The notes beneath the pieces were generated by a model. That model ran no database searches, was not told where the DNA came from, and saw only the letters and a list, made by a program, of their open reading frames with translations. Below are positions 11,621 through 23,387 of a stretch of DNA of 64,000 bases, one piece after another. This DNA comes from Medicago truncatula (lineage: Eukaryota > Streptophyta > Magnoliopsida > Fabales > Fabaceae), in the NCBI RefSeq assembly GCF_003473485.1, contig NC_053048.1, forward strand, positions 44,822,755-44,886,754, in the 5' to 3' direction. A program made the position numbers and the translations under genes. Position 1 is the stretch's first letter. Every line of letters starts with the position of its first letter.

Positions 11621-12509
11621 TCGTACATGTTATTTTCCCTGAATTGACATTATCATATGATATGTTATGTACTATTATTGAGAATCCATGCAATGTACGA
11701 GGAGAAATTCGCCGACATAAAATATATGTCGTTGCTAAATTCAGTCTCTGCTTCTATTTTTTTCTAAGCGGTTGTATTAAAGGAATGCATGCATCTGTCA
11801 AAATGGAGAAAACATGTAAAATTCTGATATTTTCTATGCCGCCCTTGTGCTCCCCTTTGGTTTGAAGTTTCTCCTGGTATTTGTTTGTTTATAGTATAGT
11901 CAGTTCAGGTGCTGTTTCGGTCAGCTCAGCAGTGACCTTTGTTTTTTGGTCTTGTGTCCTGAATCTTCTTTACAGTTCTATTTGCTTTTGTATGAAAAAT
12001 CAACGAGATGTTATATCTCAACCCCATTTGTTGGTTTTTATGCCCCACATCTTACGTAGAATTTCCAAATTACTCTTTCTTATATAATTTATCGTCTGAG
12101 TTGAGTTTTTTCAGACCATTTAGAAGCTTTTTGATAATTCAAGTAAAAATGAGTTTTTTTTTTTTTGGAACGTATCTGAAATTTCAGAAAACTCAAATTA
12201 TAGTTTATCGAAAAAGTATATATTTTGGAAAATAGTTATCGAGTTTTTTAAAAACGAAACTCAATTTTACAGTTTTCTTAAACCAACTCATCGCCTTTCA
12301 TTAATCAAATAAGGATGGATACAAGGAAGAACACAAGTCAACTAGCATTTGAAATGGTCGGCTTGGCTAGACTATGGGCAACCTTAGTCCCTTGTCAACA
12401 AATAAACTTAACCTCGGTTATACTTCAAACTTAACATTTTGCAGTAATTAAACTAAATTTAGCGGCACCTATAAAGCTAGAATAAATAGAATCCACAAGA
12501 TACCCAAAT
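11621..12509. other. PRP18 3' flank and spacer
   Basis: The 3' UTR probably occupies the first 200-250 bases. No further gene is visible. The rest is ordinary AT-rich spacer. Confidence 0.4.
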
Positions 12510-12797
12510 GTGAATATGAAACCGAATCAAACCTCAAAACTGAATGTAAAATCGGAGAAGCTTTCCGATCTTCTGAACATGGCGGAGGTGGAGACAGATG
12601 CGGAGGCGGAGAAGAAGGAAGAAACATTGAAGGAACTGAAGCGGCATGTGAAGGATTTGCATGAGGAAGATGTTTCGTTGAAGCGGCGAGAAGCTGCGAC
12701 CACCATGAGAATGCTCGCTAAGGAGAATTTTGGGCTCAAGGCCTCCCTTTCAACCAAACAAGTCCAAAATTTCTATTACATTACTTTCTCTAACTAG
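12510..12797 (+). pseudogene. ARM-repeat (U-box-like) protein fragment, first exon only
   Basis: A 95-codon frame contains EETLKELKRHVKDLHEEDVS followed by KRREAATTMRMLAKEN. This resembles the N-terminal helix pair of plant ARM-repeat proteins related to the PUB45 group (from memory). The family normally continues with EARGTLAMLGAIPPLV and many ARM repeats. Here the frame turns into unrelated sequence after about residue 78 and stops, and no later ARM exon is found downstream. It is either a truncated duplicate or a fragment carried by a transposon. Expression is unknown. Confidence 0.55.
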
Positions 12798-13697
12798 GTT
12801 ACTGAATAGTTACTTTGATTTGGGATTTCGAAATTGTTTAATCTTTATGTTTTATGTTTGGTGATCACATTTATGACTGAAGAACCGCTTCTTACAAGAT
12901 TAGCATTGATTCTCTTCGTTAATTGTTATTTGTTGTGATTTTGATTTTCTCTTTTCACATGTACAGTGCCAACTAATATTGAAGATGACCACGGAGAGTC
13001 TATGTAAAAAAAATTGTGAAGCTGTGCCCACATCATATAGAATTTGATATCTGAAATGTAGGTGAGAGTTTTATATATATGCGTATGGTTTTGTTAATGG
13101 TAATGATTCATGTGTATACAATGAATTGGATATGAGCTTAATGCCAACATGCTCTTGATTTTTGGACAGTTCTCTATTTGGTTGAATTATTTTAAGAAAT
13201 TGTTGTAAGGTTTATTGCCATTTAATTTGCTTTATTTTAAATTAGAGAATGATTTGCTGTTGTAGGATTTTATCTTAAGATTTGATTGAGTTCTATATAA
13301 TGTAATTTGATTGAGTAAAGCTTCACACTTTCTCAGTCGTGTGGCTTTCTCTCTCTTTTACAATTATGGCTTATAAATTGTTTTGTCCATTTGAATATTT
13401 AGTTAAATCTTAATTCTTGCAATTTCTGTTGAGGTAAAATGAAGCACCGGGAGGTGGTGTAGATGTATTGAAACATGTATTTAGAGTGATTGGAAGGGAA
13501 GGATTTACATGTGGTGATGAGACTGTACATTCATTTTCTCCCTTGGAAATGCATTTGTTCTCTCTCTCTCTCTTTTTTTTTTCTTCTTTCCTAATTGCTC
13601 TATTTTCTTTTCCTTTCATGTTGTTTATTTATTTTACTTTGATCTTACCCCCCTTAGAATTGAGTATTCAAGGGGTCTTGATTCCCAGAGACATGAT
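12798..13697. other. Spacer with a possible orphan coding fragment
   Basis: Mostly AT-rich. Around 13443-13544 one frame reads GGGVDVLKHVFRVIGREGF then TCGDETVHSF without a stop, which looks protein-like, but I cannot assign it and see no splice partner. A CT run lies at 13559-13575. Confidence 0.25.
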
Positions 13698-14648
13698 TTA
13701 TTGTTGATTTGGTTTTTGATGTGTGTCAAATAATGAGGTTTTGAAAAGTGGTGTTTGGGCCTTGATACCTTCATAATCATCACCGATAATTACAATGTCA
13801 TCAACATAAACCACTAGGTAGATATATTTATTTGATGTTGAGCATTTAAGAAAAACAGAATGATCTGATTTGCAATGGGTCATCCCAGACTGTTGTAGAA
13901 CTTTGCTGAATTGACCAAACCATGCTCGAGGCGATTGTTTCAATCCATACAAGGACTTTCTCAATTTGCATACCAATGTAGGCGACACACGACTAGGACC
14001 CCAAACATTAGAATGAATGATATCAAAGGGAGACATTGATCTTTTATTGGCACGACTTGGAAAAGCTACTCTGACATGTTTGCCAAGCTGACATGATTCA
14101 CAATCCAATGACTTTAAATGTGAAAGGTGAGGAACTAATACCTTTAACTTATCCAAACTTGGATGACCCAAATGACGATGAATGATATCTGGAGATGCAG
14201 AAACACCACAAATGGTGGATGGATAAGAGTGGAGATAATAGAGACCCTGTGATTTAAATCCTGTTCCAATTGTCTTTCCCGTACTTCGGTCTTGTATAAG
14301 GAAAGAGTCGGAAGAAAATGTTATAGAACAATTGAGAGATTGAGTAAGTTTACTAATTGATATCAAATTAAAAGGACTTCTAGGTATGAATAACACATAA
14401 TTCAATGATAGAGATGGCAGAGGAGAAGCTTGACCAATACCAGTAAATTGTGCCTTAGAACCATTAGCAACAGTAATGTTGTGAGGTATCTTAGGAGGTG
14501 ACAAATTAGAGATAAGAGAGGGATCACCAACAACATGATCAGAAACACCAGAATCTAAAACCCATGATCCAGTAGAGTGAGATAGGCACACTGTAGAATT
14601 GTTGAAATGAGCCAATGTGGCTGAAGAGGAAACTGGTTGGATCGCCAT
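13698..14648 (-). pseudogene. Ty1/copia polyprotein with in-frame internal deletion
   Basis: A 316-codon frame on the minus strand encodes remains of a copia pol protein. The aspartic protease motif is WVLDSGVSDH (residues 29-38; the active site is normally DSGAS). A GAG-pre-integrase segment follows with HRHLGHPS and a CxxC (DCESCQLGKH). The integrase start is FDIIHSNVWGPS, where the first catalytic Asp is Asn. At about residue 221-226 (near 13975) this jumps straight into reverse transcriptase (KSLYGLKQSPRAWF) with the catalytic YVDD at 281-284. The integrase core and the N-terminal half of reverse transcriptase are absent but the frame is kept. Gag is missing upstream and RNase H downstream. 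This is a non-functional deletion derivative. Confidence 0.85.
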
Positions 14649-14800
14649 TAAACAACACGAAACAAAAATCAGGATGGTTCCTTTTGGACACCAAACGACT
14701 GAATTGAGAAAAAAAATAATATAGGGATGGCCTTGACAGCGACTGAACCCAAAGACAAAACTATGATTTCAGAACCATGCTCTGGATACCATCTTAAGAC

Positions 14801-14964
14801 TGAAAATATGTTTATCATATCAAATTATGTGGGGAGAATGTACATTTATATGGGTAGGAGTTTCCTAGTTAATCCCTAATTAATAAGGAAGATTAATCAA
14901 TACAACCAATACAATAAATAGTGAAGTTAAAACTAAATAGTCACAACTTTTCAATATCTCAACA
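14801..14964 (-). mobile_element. 5' LTR and primer binding site of the copia remnant
   Basis: On the minus strand the LTR would run from TGTTGAGATATTG (ending at 14964) to ATATTTTCA (14801). It includes a TATA-like CCATATAAATG. Just inside it, at about 14782-14794, is TGGTATCCAGAGC, which is the usual initiator-tRNA-Met primer binding site TGGTATCAGAGC with one extra C. The 3' LTR is not found, so target duplications cannot be tested. Confidence 0.65.
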
Positions 14965-15890
14965 ATTTTGAACTGTTTTATGAAGGCAAAGTGGCATTTT
15001 AGAACATGCAGAACATAAAGGCTGTTAGGCTTAGATTGTGGCTTCCAATTCCAATCAAATCGCATGCATCTCTCATATTCAGTATGTGATACTTTGGCTC
15101 TTCGAAAATCGCATTAATGAGTTGTTTCAATTAACTTGATCCATTTTTCACGGGAAAGATAAGAGGCACATCGTTTCGGATCTCCATATACAAATTTTTT
15201 TCCTTTCATTGTTTCTTTGTGTCTCCATGGTTTTTCAAATATCAGAGATTTGTTGAGTGTTGCTGGACATCTTTTGAAAGCTGTATGTGGATCAGTACGA
15301 AGTCGGACAATGGGAGTCCTAGCTTCGAATGAGACTTATTAATTTCTTTTTCTTTTTGGATCTCTTCTCTCTCTCTCTCTCTCTAAATTTTTATTCTCAA
15401 TTCTTTAGTGTTAGCAGATCATCCAAATGAGGTGGATATATATGTTTACTGATATTGAGTGTTCATATCCAAACTCTTCATTTATTTCTTTATAATATTT
15501 CTCAAAATTTTTATGCAAGTTTTTCTTTTTTCAATTTTGCAATTTTCTCCTCTCTAACTACAAGGTGAATATTTTTTTTTCCTCTTATACCAAGGTTATA
15601 TCAGTGTGTGTTGTTATTCAGTATAGTATATGCTTCCTTTCAAAACACTGATGAAAAATACATGCTTCTCAACCTGTCTGTCGATTGCAACGGCATAATA
15701 ATATTTACTGATATGTTCAGTTTTAACAGGCAGATTGCAGATTGAAACATGGAATGTTTAGCTATATCTGTTAGTTTAAACAACCATACCTCTGAAACTG
15801 ATTGTGTTTCTTTCTAATTGCTGGCAGGTTAATTGGAAGATATGTCAGCATGTCCTTGTGCCATTATAGTTATAGGACCCATCAGTCAAT
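14965..15890. other. Spacer, no gene seen
   Basis: AT-rich sequence with a CT microsatellite at 15366-15385. No frame with recognisable similarity. Confidence 0.35.
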
Positions 15891-15894
15891 AGAT

Positions 15895-16110
15895 ATTCTG
15901 ATAGTATTTTTTATGACATTGTTAGTTCTTTGTTTTATGCTCCAATACTGACTGTGTATGTTTAATGTTGCTAAGCACATTTTCAATCGTTTCACAACGC
16001 ATCCGCCGCTTGGTAATTTGATAGTATGTTTTATGACATGGTTAATGCATTATTATATGCTCAATTAGTAACTACGTAAATTTGATATTACTAAGCGCAT
16101 ATTCAGCGTG
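15895..16110. repeat. Two diverged direct repeats of about 95 bp
   Basis: The segment CTGATAGTATTTTTTATGAC...GCTAAGCACATTTTCAATCG (about 15897-15990) recurs as TTGATAGTATGTTTTATGAC...ACTAAGCGCATATTCAGCG (about 16017-16109). The offset is about 120 bp. It lies just left of the Helitron-like 3' end. Confidence 0.6.
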
Positions 16111-16220
16111 TTGAGGATAAATTAAAACAAATATCATAAATTCAAATAACTCAATCATAGTACTTTATCATACAAACATGAGATTAATATATATCCCATC
16201 GACTTATGTTGTTAATTATA

Positions 16221-16256
16221 TATGACCCGTGCGACAGCACGGGCAGACGATCTAAT
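16221..16256 (+). mobile_element. Helitron-like 3' terminus
   Basis: A 7-bp stem CCCGTGC/GCACGGG with loop GACA (16226-16243) is followed after eight bases by CTAA and T (16252-16256). A short GC-rich hairpin just before CTRR and insertion next to T is the Helitron 3' signature. The same design and related sequence occur at 63421-63456. The 5' TC end cannot be placed by eye. Confidence 0.5.
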
Positions 16257-16269
16257 TTATACATATTTG

Positions 16270-16645
16270 TTTAGGACTCACTTGTTGATTCCATAAACTA
16301 TTGTTGTGATTCTGCCACAATGCCTATAACAACTTCATAAAACGAATGAACATGGACTCGGTTTTGTGCTCACAAAAACCCAACCAAACAGAATGATAGA
16401 GGTTTTGTTCAGCGGTCCTGCAATTTGCTGATAATCAAGTGTCAAGGCCCTACTATATGCCAGCATTGGGCACTCTTATCACATTGGGAAAAAAATGTTG
16501 ATCACTCTTCATCGGTTCTGGACAAAGTTCACAATTGAGAGGACATAAAATATATTTATCATGTAATCTACGACGAGTCAGACAAACAACTCCATATACT
16601 CGAAACTAGAGATACAAACTTTAGGAGGGACTAACATTCACAAAA
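16270..16645 (-). pseudogene. LINE (L1-type) zf-RVT fragment
   Basis: The minus strand reads VWRVCR-like and then CPLNCELCPEPMKSDQHFF, the zinc-finger-like region at the end of plant LINE reverse transcriptases. Further on come LWQNHNNSLWN, the segment leading into RNase H. Several stops interrupt it. Confidence 0.6.
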
Positions 16646-17866
16646 TATTTCAATCTCCCTTCAAATGAAACTTCTTCACTTTCCCTCTTCTTCTCATCAC
16701 AAATCGATAACTTGATTTGCCCGTGTTCCAAACTAGAGTATCTTACAACATTATCATCCAATAAAGGAACAGATAGAATGTCTAATGCAACATGATGTTG
16801 AAACAAATAATTGATTTTACCATAAGTCACTCACCACCATATTATGAACGTCATGGCATTATGGCGAAGGCACCCATTACCAACTTAGAATTTCTTTTTT
16901 AAAAACCATATTTGTCCATTTTGAGGAAATTACACATATCAAGAAATCAAATAAATTTTGTTATTTTTGATGAAATTTTATGTTTTTTATAATACCTTTA
17001 ACCATTTATTATTTCATTATATTATTTATCGGATATTATTGACAAACTAATAATTAATGTTACATTGATATTTAAAAGTGACAAATAAAATGAAATAAAA
17101 ATTCTTGACAAAAAAAGTGAAATAAAATTATTCTTTAAAAGTGATAAGTAGTGAAATATCAAATTAAGAAATTAAAAAAAGATTTTTTTATGGAGGAAGA
17201 ATATTTTTTGTTGTAATAATAATAATAAAAAAGGAAAAAGAATAACTTTTTGTAGCTTTTGTGAACTACTAATGAAAGTAGAAAACGTGGAGTGACATAA
17301 ACCTTGGGATTGAACTTGTGGCGCTAGAAAACAAGCACCGGCACTGAAAGTTACTCCTTATACACGTACGGAAAGAGATGATGGTGTGGTGTGGTATGGC
17401 TCCTATTTATTTTCGATCCCTTCATTTTCTCCCTCTCAACTTTTCTTCTTCTTAATTTTACCATTTGTTTTAACTTATTTAATTTACAACTTTATTCTTT
17501 TATCTAATCAAATAAATAATTTAAAATTAATTTTCATATTCATAATTTAACCTTCAAATCAAATGTAAGGAGAATATTCTAATATTAACATCTCATTCCA
17601 ATTTTTTAAATATACGATTTTATTAGAATCTATTATAGTAAAAATGTCCACAATATAACTAATATAACCGACTAGATTAATGAAACATTTTTTTAAGACA
17701 TTTAACAGTGTGTGATTATTTTAGAGAAATGAATTAGTGTGTGATTGAAGTTAGTAGCAAGTGAGTGTAGAATGTGAAATCAATCAAATCAAATCATATC
17801 ATACATCACGAGACAGTAATATTACGACGATGATGATGATATTATATTCTCACAGCATAGCATAGT

Positions 17867-17899
<33 letters not shown>

Positions 17900-17913
17900 T
17901 ATTGATTCGGGGT
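16646..17913. other. SKIP17 upstream region
   Basis: AT-rich spacer, then the promoter and 5' leader of the F-box gene. A region near 17340-17400 is less AT-rich and a TATA-like TCCTATTTATTTTCG lies near 17400. A (AAT)n run (17869-17898) and a two-codon upstream frame, ATG TAT TGA (17897-17905), lie directly before the start codon. Confidence 0.4.
17869..17898 (+). repeat. (AAT)n microsatellite in the 5' leader of SKIP17
   Basis: About nine TAA/AAT units end 16 bases before the first in-frame ATG. The last unit creates the ATG of a two-codon upstream frame, so a change in repeat number would not alter that frame but would alter leader length. Confidence 0.9.
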
Positions 17914-20900
17914 ATGGATACGGTTTCAGAACCTGAGATTCCAATTCCATCTTCTTCTTCTTCTTCTTCATCAATGGCGAAGAGACCTTGTCCAGCACAA
18001 AACCCTAGAATGGAAGTCGAACACGTTCTCGAAGAATTTCTCTCCCTCTCCGATTGTCCTTCTCTTTCCATCGATCTCTCCTTAGAGAATCTTCTTCAAT
18101 CAATGCCTGCTGATACTGATCTCATCGATCGCGCTCTCAAAATGGGATCTCTACTTCTTGATGCTGCCAAACACTCCTCTCGCAAACGCGCTTATAATCA
18201 TAATTCAATTGTTTGGCCTCTTCCTCCTGACCTCACCTTCAAGGTTCTCTCAGATTCTCGCACTTTTCAATCCTACGCTACCTTTACTTTTTATCCTTTT
18301 TTTTTTTGTTTAATTTTATTTATAATTTTGTAATTCATCGATTTAATCATGATTATGCTTAGTTGATGCTATGTTATTAGTTTCGAGATTCAACGCTTTC
18401 GATTTACTTTTTCACTGTTAAGCTTTTTCTTTAGATTCTCATCCATTTAGTGTAGTTCATGAACTGTGGTGAATGATTTGTTTTTTTATTAATTTAATTT
18501 GATACTGTTTTTTGAGTGTTTAATTCAATCCAAAAAGATTTAGAGTAGAAAATAAACGTGTTTATGGAAGAAAATGTGTTCGCTCACGAGTTTACGTTTT
18601 CGTACTTTTATTGTAGTCAATTGATGATTTTACTTGTTTGCCGGTGCTGAGTGAAAACAAATTTTTCAGTTGCATGCTAGTGCTACTGTTGTTGTGAAAT
18701 TGTAGCGCTATAGTGTAACGGAATTTTAACAAATTATTATTGTTCTGCGGTGCTCACTAGTCGTAGTAGAATTTGAGCAAACTGCTATTTCTACAATCTG
18801 CGTTTGACAATAGTGAATAGTGCTGGGGGAAATTATGAATTTAGGTTTTGAACATGTTTCTACAATCTCTGGGTACTGATTAAGTGTTGTGATGTGCAGA
18901 TCTTCTCGATGCTTGATACTCAGAGCCTGTGCTTTGTATCTGCTGCTTGCTCATTTTTTAGCAAATGTGCTAAAGATCCTTTGTGCTATGAGAATCTTGA
19001 TTTGAGAACACTTGTTCCCAAGGTTAACAATGCAGTAGTTGCCACCATGATTCAGAGAGCTGGAAAGGCACTAAGGTATGAAAGTTGGGGTCATATTGAT
19101 CCTTTTACTTCAATGTTATATTTAATGTTGCCAAGGAAAAGTAACTGCATAACTGATCATTTTGAGGGCATAACTGGTGACAATGTTAAAATAAATCATC
19201 ACCTACCAGCCAGATCATTTCCTTATTATGCTTAACCTTCCCCTGTAAAACTAAATGAAAAAAAAAAAAAAAAAACAAGAAATTTAGTTGCATTGTGATA
19301 ATTTGTTTAAATGTTCTGCCTCATCTGCACTGATTTCCTCCCTTCATAAGTGATTCATGTTATATGACATAGGACATACTCCTAGCACTAAATTTTGGTT
19401 CGAGTTAAAATTTTGCGCATAATTAGTTCAATGGTTTTAATTGTCTTTTACCCTGTAAACTTTGTTGGCGCTTTCAATCTGAAAAGCAATTAGCTCTTTC
19501 TATCAGAAAAGGAAAAACTAACTTCCATTTTGAAATTTTCTCCAAAAAAAACTTCCATTTGAGAGCCCGTTTGTTCTAGCTTTTTTAAGAAAAAATTAAT
19601 CACTTTTAAGAGTATTGCATGCGTTTATTACAAGTTTAAAAAAAAATCAGAAGCTAAAAACAGCTTCAAATGAGAAGCTGTTAGGAGTAGTTCCTCAAAA
19701 ATAGATTATTTTTAGAGGAGAGAGAAAATAAGGGCCAAAGATTGAACTAAATTTTTATCAAAAAATCCCTTTTATATAGTTGTATCCGAACAAGCTAAAT
19801 TATTTATAAAAAAAAAAAAAAAAAAAAAAAGATTTTTATTACGGTAAGCAAACGCAAAATAGATTCTGATTTTTTATAAAATCTCTAAAAAATAATCTCT
19901 AAATTATTCAATGTCAAAATCACTTATTTTAATCCGTAGCAACGGGCCCTGAATTTGTATTAACTTTTGGCGTATTTTTTGCCTTATTGTATGTATCCTA
20001 ACATAAATCTGTTTTATTTTTTTAATAAGGTCTATTAAACTTGGTGTTGTCCCTGTTACTGCTTGTCCTCTTGGATTTTGTCAACCATCAGTTTCTACAG
20101 TCAGAAAAGCTATTGTAGAGGCACCCAACTATTCATGGAATGATAAGAGGTCTCGTCAAGGGAGAGAATCATCCATTCTTACAAGATGCTGTTTAAGCCC
20201 TTTAAGTGGGGATGGTGGTGCACCAGGGTATGTTTCTCATGAACTTCAATGTTCAGTACTTTTCAGTGATTTGGTTAGAATTTCCTCTTAAATTCTATTT
20301 TTGTAGGGCTCTTTTGAGAAAGTTACACCTGTACAATATTGAGAGAATGGACAACACATCTCTTTGTTGTGCATTGTCAGCGTGCCCTTCTCTCCTTGAT
20401 CTGGAAATTGTTGGAATGTAAGTTAATTTACTTCAACTCTCGTTCTTTCCTTTCTTTTCGTCATTACTTATATGCGTTTCCCACTGCTAGTTGCTTATGG
20501 ATATGAGGATGTTACTGTTCAAACATGAAGGAAATGGAACTCTTTATGTTGAGTTTAATTTTTTATTATCTGGAATATGGACTATTAATTTCCATATGCC
20601 ATAGGCTGGCAATTATTTCTGCTGCAAGCCTCCATGACTTCAATTTTGGCTGGTTGGTTTTATTAGTTATTACCATATTTGATTCCTCTCTCTTTTAAGC
20701 TCTGATATGGATATGATGTATATGCATATTTATTTTTAATAATGAAAGGTGTATTTTACTATTTTATAGTTTTTATTTCATTTGTAACATGTAATTATTG
20801 TTGCTCGTAAGTCTTTAGCATTTGATGTGTATATGTATCCCTGTCTGTCTCCTCATGTTTTCCGGTAGTTCATTTCTTTAGAAAGAGAATGTTGTTTCTA

Positions 20901-23387
20901 ATGTATTTATTGATGGTAATTTTGTTTTGCTAACTTCTAGTCATGTTGAGCTGAGGCAAACATTAATGTCAGTAAGTGCTAACTGCCACTTAATTGAGCG
21001 TTTGTTTTTCGAGTCTTCCAGAACAGGTATGTCATTTTCTCAACCGTACTTTTCCTTTGAGGACACTTTGTATCCCTGCTTATCTCAATTTAATCATCAG
21101 GTAGAGATGACAGCTTGAAAACACAAACCTGTTCCGAGCTAGTAAACAATTGTCCTCATCTAACTTCTTTATCTCTTCGAGGGTTTAAGCTACATGATTG
21201 TAAAGTTCGTATACTTGTTAAGGTATGTTTTTAGTTTCTAGTGTTTGTTTTAAGTTCTCATTTCCAACAGTTTTTGCATTGTGTACCCGTTGGAGGTTTT
21301 GATGAACTGTGGCAGTGTCTTGGTATGTTAGAAAAAAGTCCCACATTGGGCAGATTAGAGAAGGCTAAAATGTTTACAAGGAAAAGGAGATCTAGTATCC
21401 ATTCGCTGGTTCAAATTTTTGGACCATGGTTCCCAAGCTTTGACCATTGAAGCCTAGTCCATAAAACTCCACCAACTGGCCCATGCAATAAAATTCTAAC
21501 ATGTTAATATTGGGAGTTTCTACCTTTTAAATATATTTGTTGAAATAGACCCTCTGGTTTCAAATATAAACAACAAAAATCACAAGTTTGGTGGTCCAAA
21601 ATATAAGCAAAATTCAATGAAATGTGCTCTATTTAATGATTTAATGATATCATTGTTCAGATATCCTTCAATTAATTTAGATTCTATTTTTCAATAACCT
21701 CTTTTATTTCTATTAAACAACTCTTGATGGAGGACATTTTGCAGAATACATTTATATTTAGATTACACCAATAAAGTTAAAAGAGAATACCTTACTAATA
21801 GGGGTAAATTATTTTTGTTACTTGTATTCGAAGCTGGAGGGTGTATATTTTCGCACCAATATATAACGTTGATGTCTACATTATACTTAAGTTTGTTGAG
21901 GCGTCTGTGAGGGAAAGGCCGGAGAGTTGTAAATTGAGTAAATATTCAAGTGAAGCAAGCTATGTATGTACTCAATTTGTTTTTTTTGTTGTCATTTTTG
22001 CACTTTTATGACGTGAGTTTTATAATCTACTGATTTCTTTTCACCTTTTAATAGCTGGTATGCAAATTCAATTTGTCTGAATAATAATTTTGCAATGGCA
22101 CACGCATGTGTCCAGAAATTGCCTCAAGCCAAATTAGGAAGGAGATAGTAAATTACTTTATTTTCCCTTTCCTCATTTGAACCAAAGAGTATCAGAGGAA
22201 AGCAGTGGCAAATATATCTTCTTGATATCTACTTATGTGGTATTTAAAGCTAGAGTTTCTATTTTAAAGTTTGTGCCATTAATACTAGAAAATTACTTTG
22301 TATTCTAATAATTCTTATTTTTATCCGAGTAAATGTAAATCCCCATATTTTGCAGTAATTTCAAATTGCATTTGCAGGGATTTCGGAAACTGCAATATGT
22401 TGATTTTTCATCATCATATTCAATCACAGGAAGTTTCTTGAGGTTAGTTATTTCTTACAATACTTTGAAAGAACCCTTCAGATTCTATCCGTCTCTTGAG
22501 ATAGTTGGTTTGAAAAATATAAAACTTTGATTTTTCAGGAACCTTGGAGGCTGCAATGGTGGGAATTTCCTCGAGGTCTTAATTTTAAGGGATTGCATGC
22601 ATCTCAAAGAGGTGGGGTTGTAATAGATTTCTGGTGGGTTCCGTGTTTTATTTCCAAAACTGTCTCTGAAATGCTGATAATTCATGGGCAGATCGAAGTT
22701 GCTAGGTTGTTGATAGCGGTTCTTGAAGGAGAATTCAAATTGCTTAAACATCTTGTGGGTACATGGAAATGTTTACATTGCTAAAATGAGAGTAGAGTTT
22801 CTTCTCGATTCTCAATTTTGATTTAATTTCTCACACGTGCCATTAAACAGGACATATCCAATAGGGAAGGCTTAGCATGTGAAGCTGACTGGTATCACAG
22901 GTGCTACAACTCTAGGTAAATGACTATCATTTATTGATGTGATTCTTTAACTTTCTGAATGACTGTTTTCGTTTCTTTGTGTATTTAATTACTTATTTGT
23001 GGTTATATGTTGCAGTATTATGCCTATAAAGCAGGTTTTGGAGGCAAGGCCTGGTATGCGTGTGGTGGCGGAATATCCATCAGAAGGAAGGTTAGATATT
23101 CTTTCGAATAGGGTTGAGGGTTTTTTGTTTCAAAAATCTTCATTCTGAAAGTTGCTAATTTTTATCTTGCTGGATTGTGTTGCAGCTACGTCGAGACATG
23201 TGATACTGACATGAATAGTGATATAAGTCTGTTATCACAATTTAGCAACCACACGTCAGATGGATCAATTTTTATGAGTACATCTGAAAGCAGCTACTAC
23301 AGCGATCATGTTAGTGGCAACGAGGAAGGACAAGATGCGGTGATTTACGGGGAAAGTTCAGATGAGGAGAACAATCTGAACCTGTAA
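17914..23387 (+). CDS. SKIP17: F-box protein, SKIP17-like
   Basis: The likely role is substrate receptor of an SCF (SKP1-cullin-F-box) ubiquitin ligase. Twelve exons with consistent phases give 521 residues: 17914-18243, 18900-19075, 20030-20227, 20307-20417, 20941-21026, 21101-21222, 22378-22442, 22539-22611, 22692-22754, 22851-22915, 23016-23090, 23186-23387. The serine-rich start is followed by KRPCPAQ. The F-box spans about 102-145 (LPPDLTFKIFSMLDTQSLCF, then a conserved CAKDPLCY). Leucine-rich repeat-like segments follow (LRKLHLYNIERMD, LTSLSLRGFKLHDCKV, FLEVLILRDCMHLKE). The tail is acidic and Ser-rich (from about 455). The ATG at 17974 (MAKRPC) is an alternative start in the same frame. 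Arabidopsis SKIP17 is somewhat longer (about 590 from memory), so one exon may have been missed in the long intron 21223-22377. Confidence 0.88.
19562..19950. mobile_element. hAT-like MITE in SKIP17 intron 2
   Basis: The ends AGAGCCCGTTTG and, complemented, AGGGCCCGTTG are matching short inverted repeats of the GGGCCCGTTTG type. The inside carries GAAGCT/AGCTTC-rich stretches and a long poly(A) run. The 8-bp flanks TCCATTTG and TGAATTTG match at only six positions, so the target duplication is tentative. Confidence 0.55.

Noticed and set aside
21241-21450. 70-codon frame in the long SKIP17 intron
   Set aside because: It does not resemble the family and holds repeat-like phrases. It was not accepted as the possibly missing exon.
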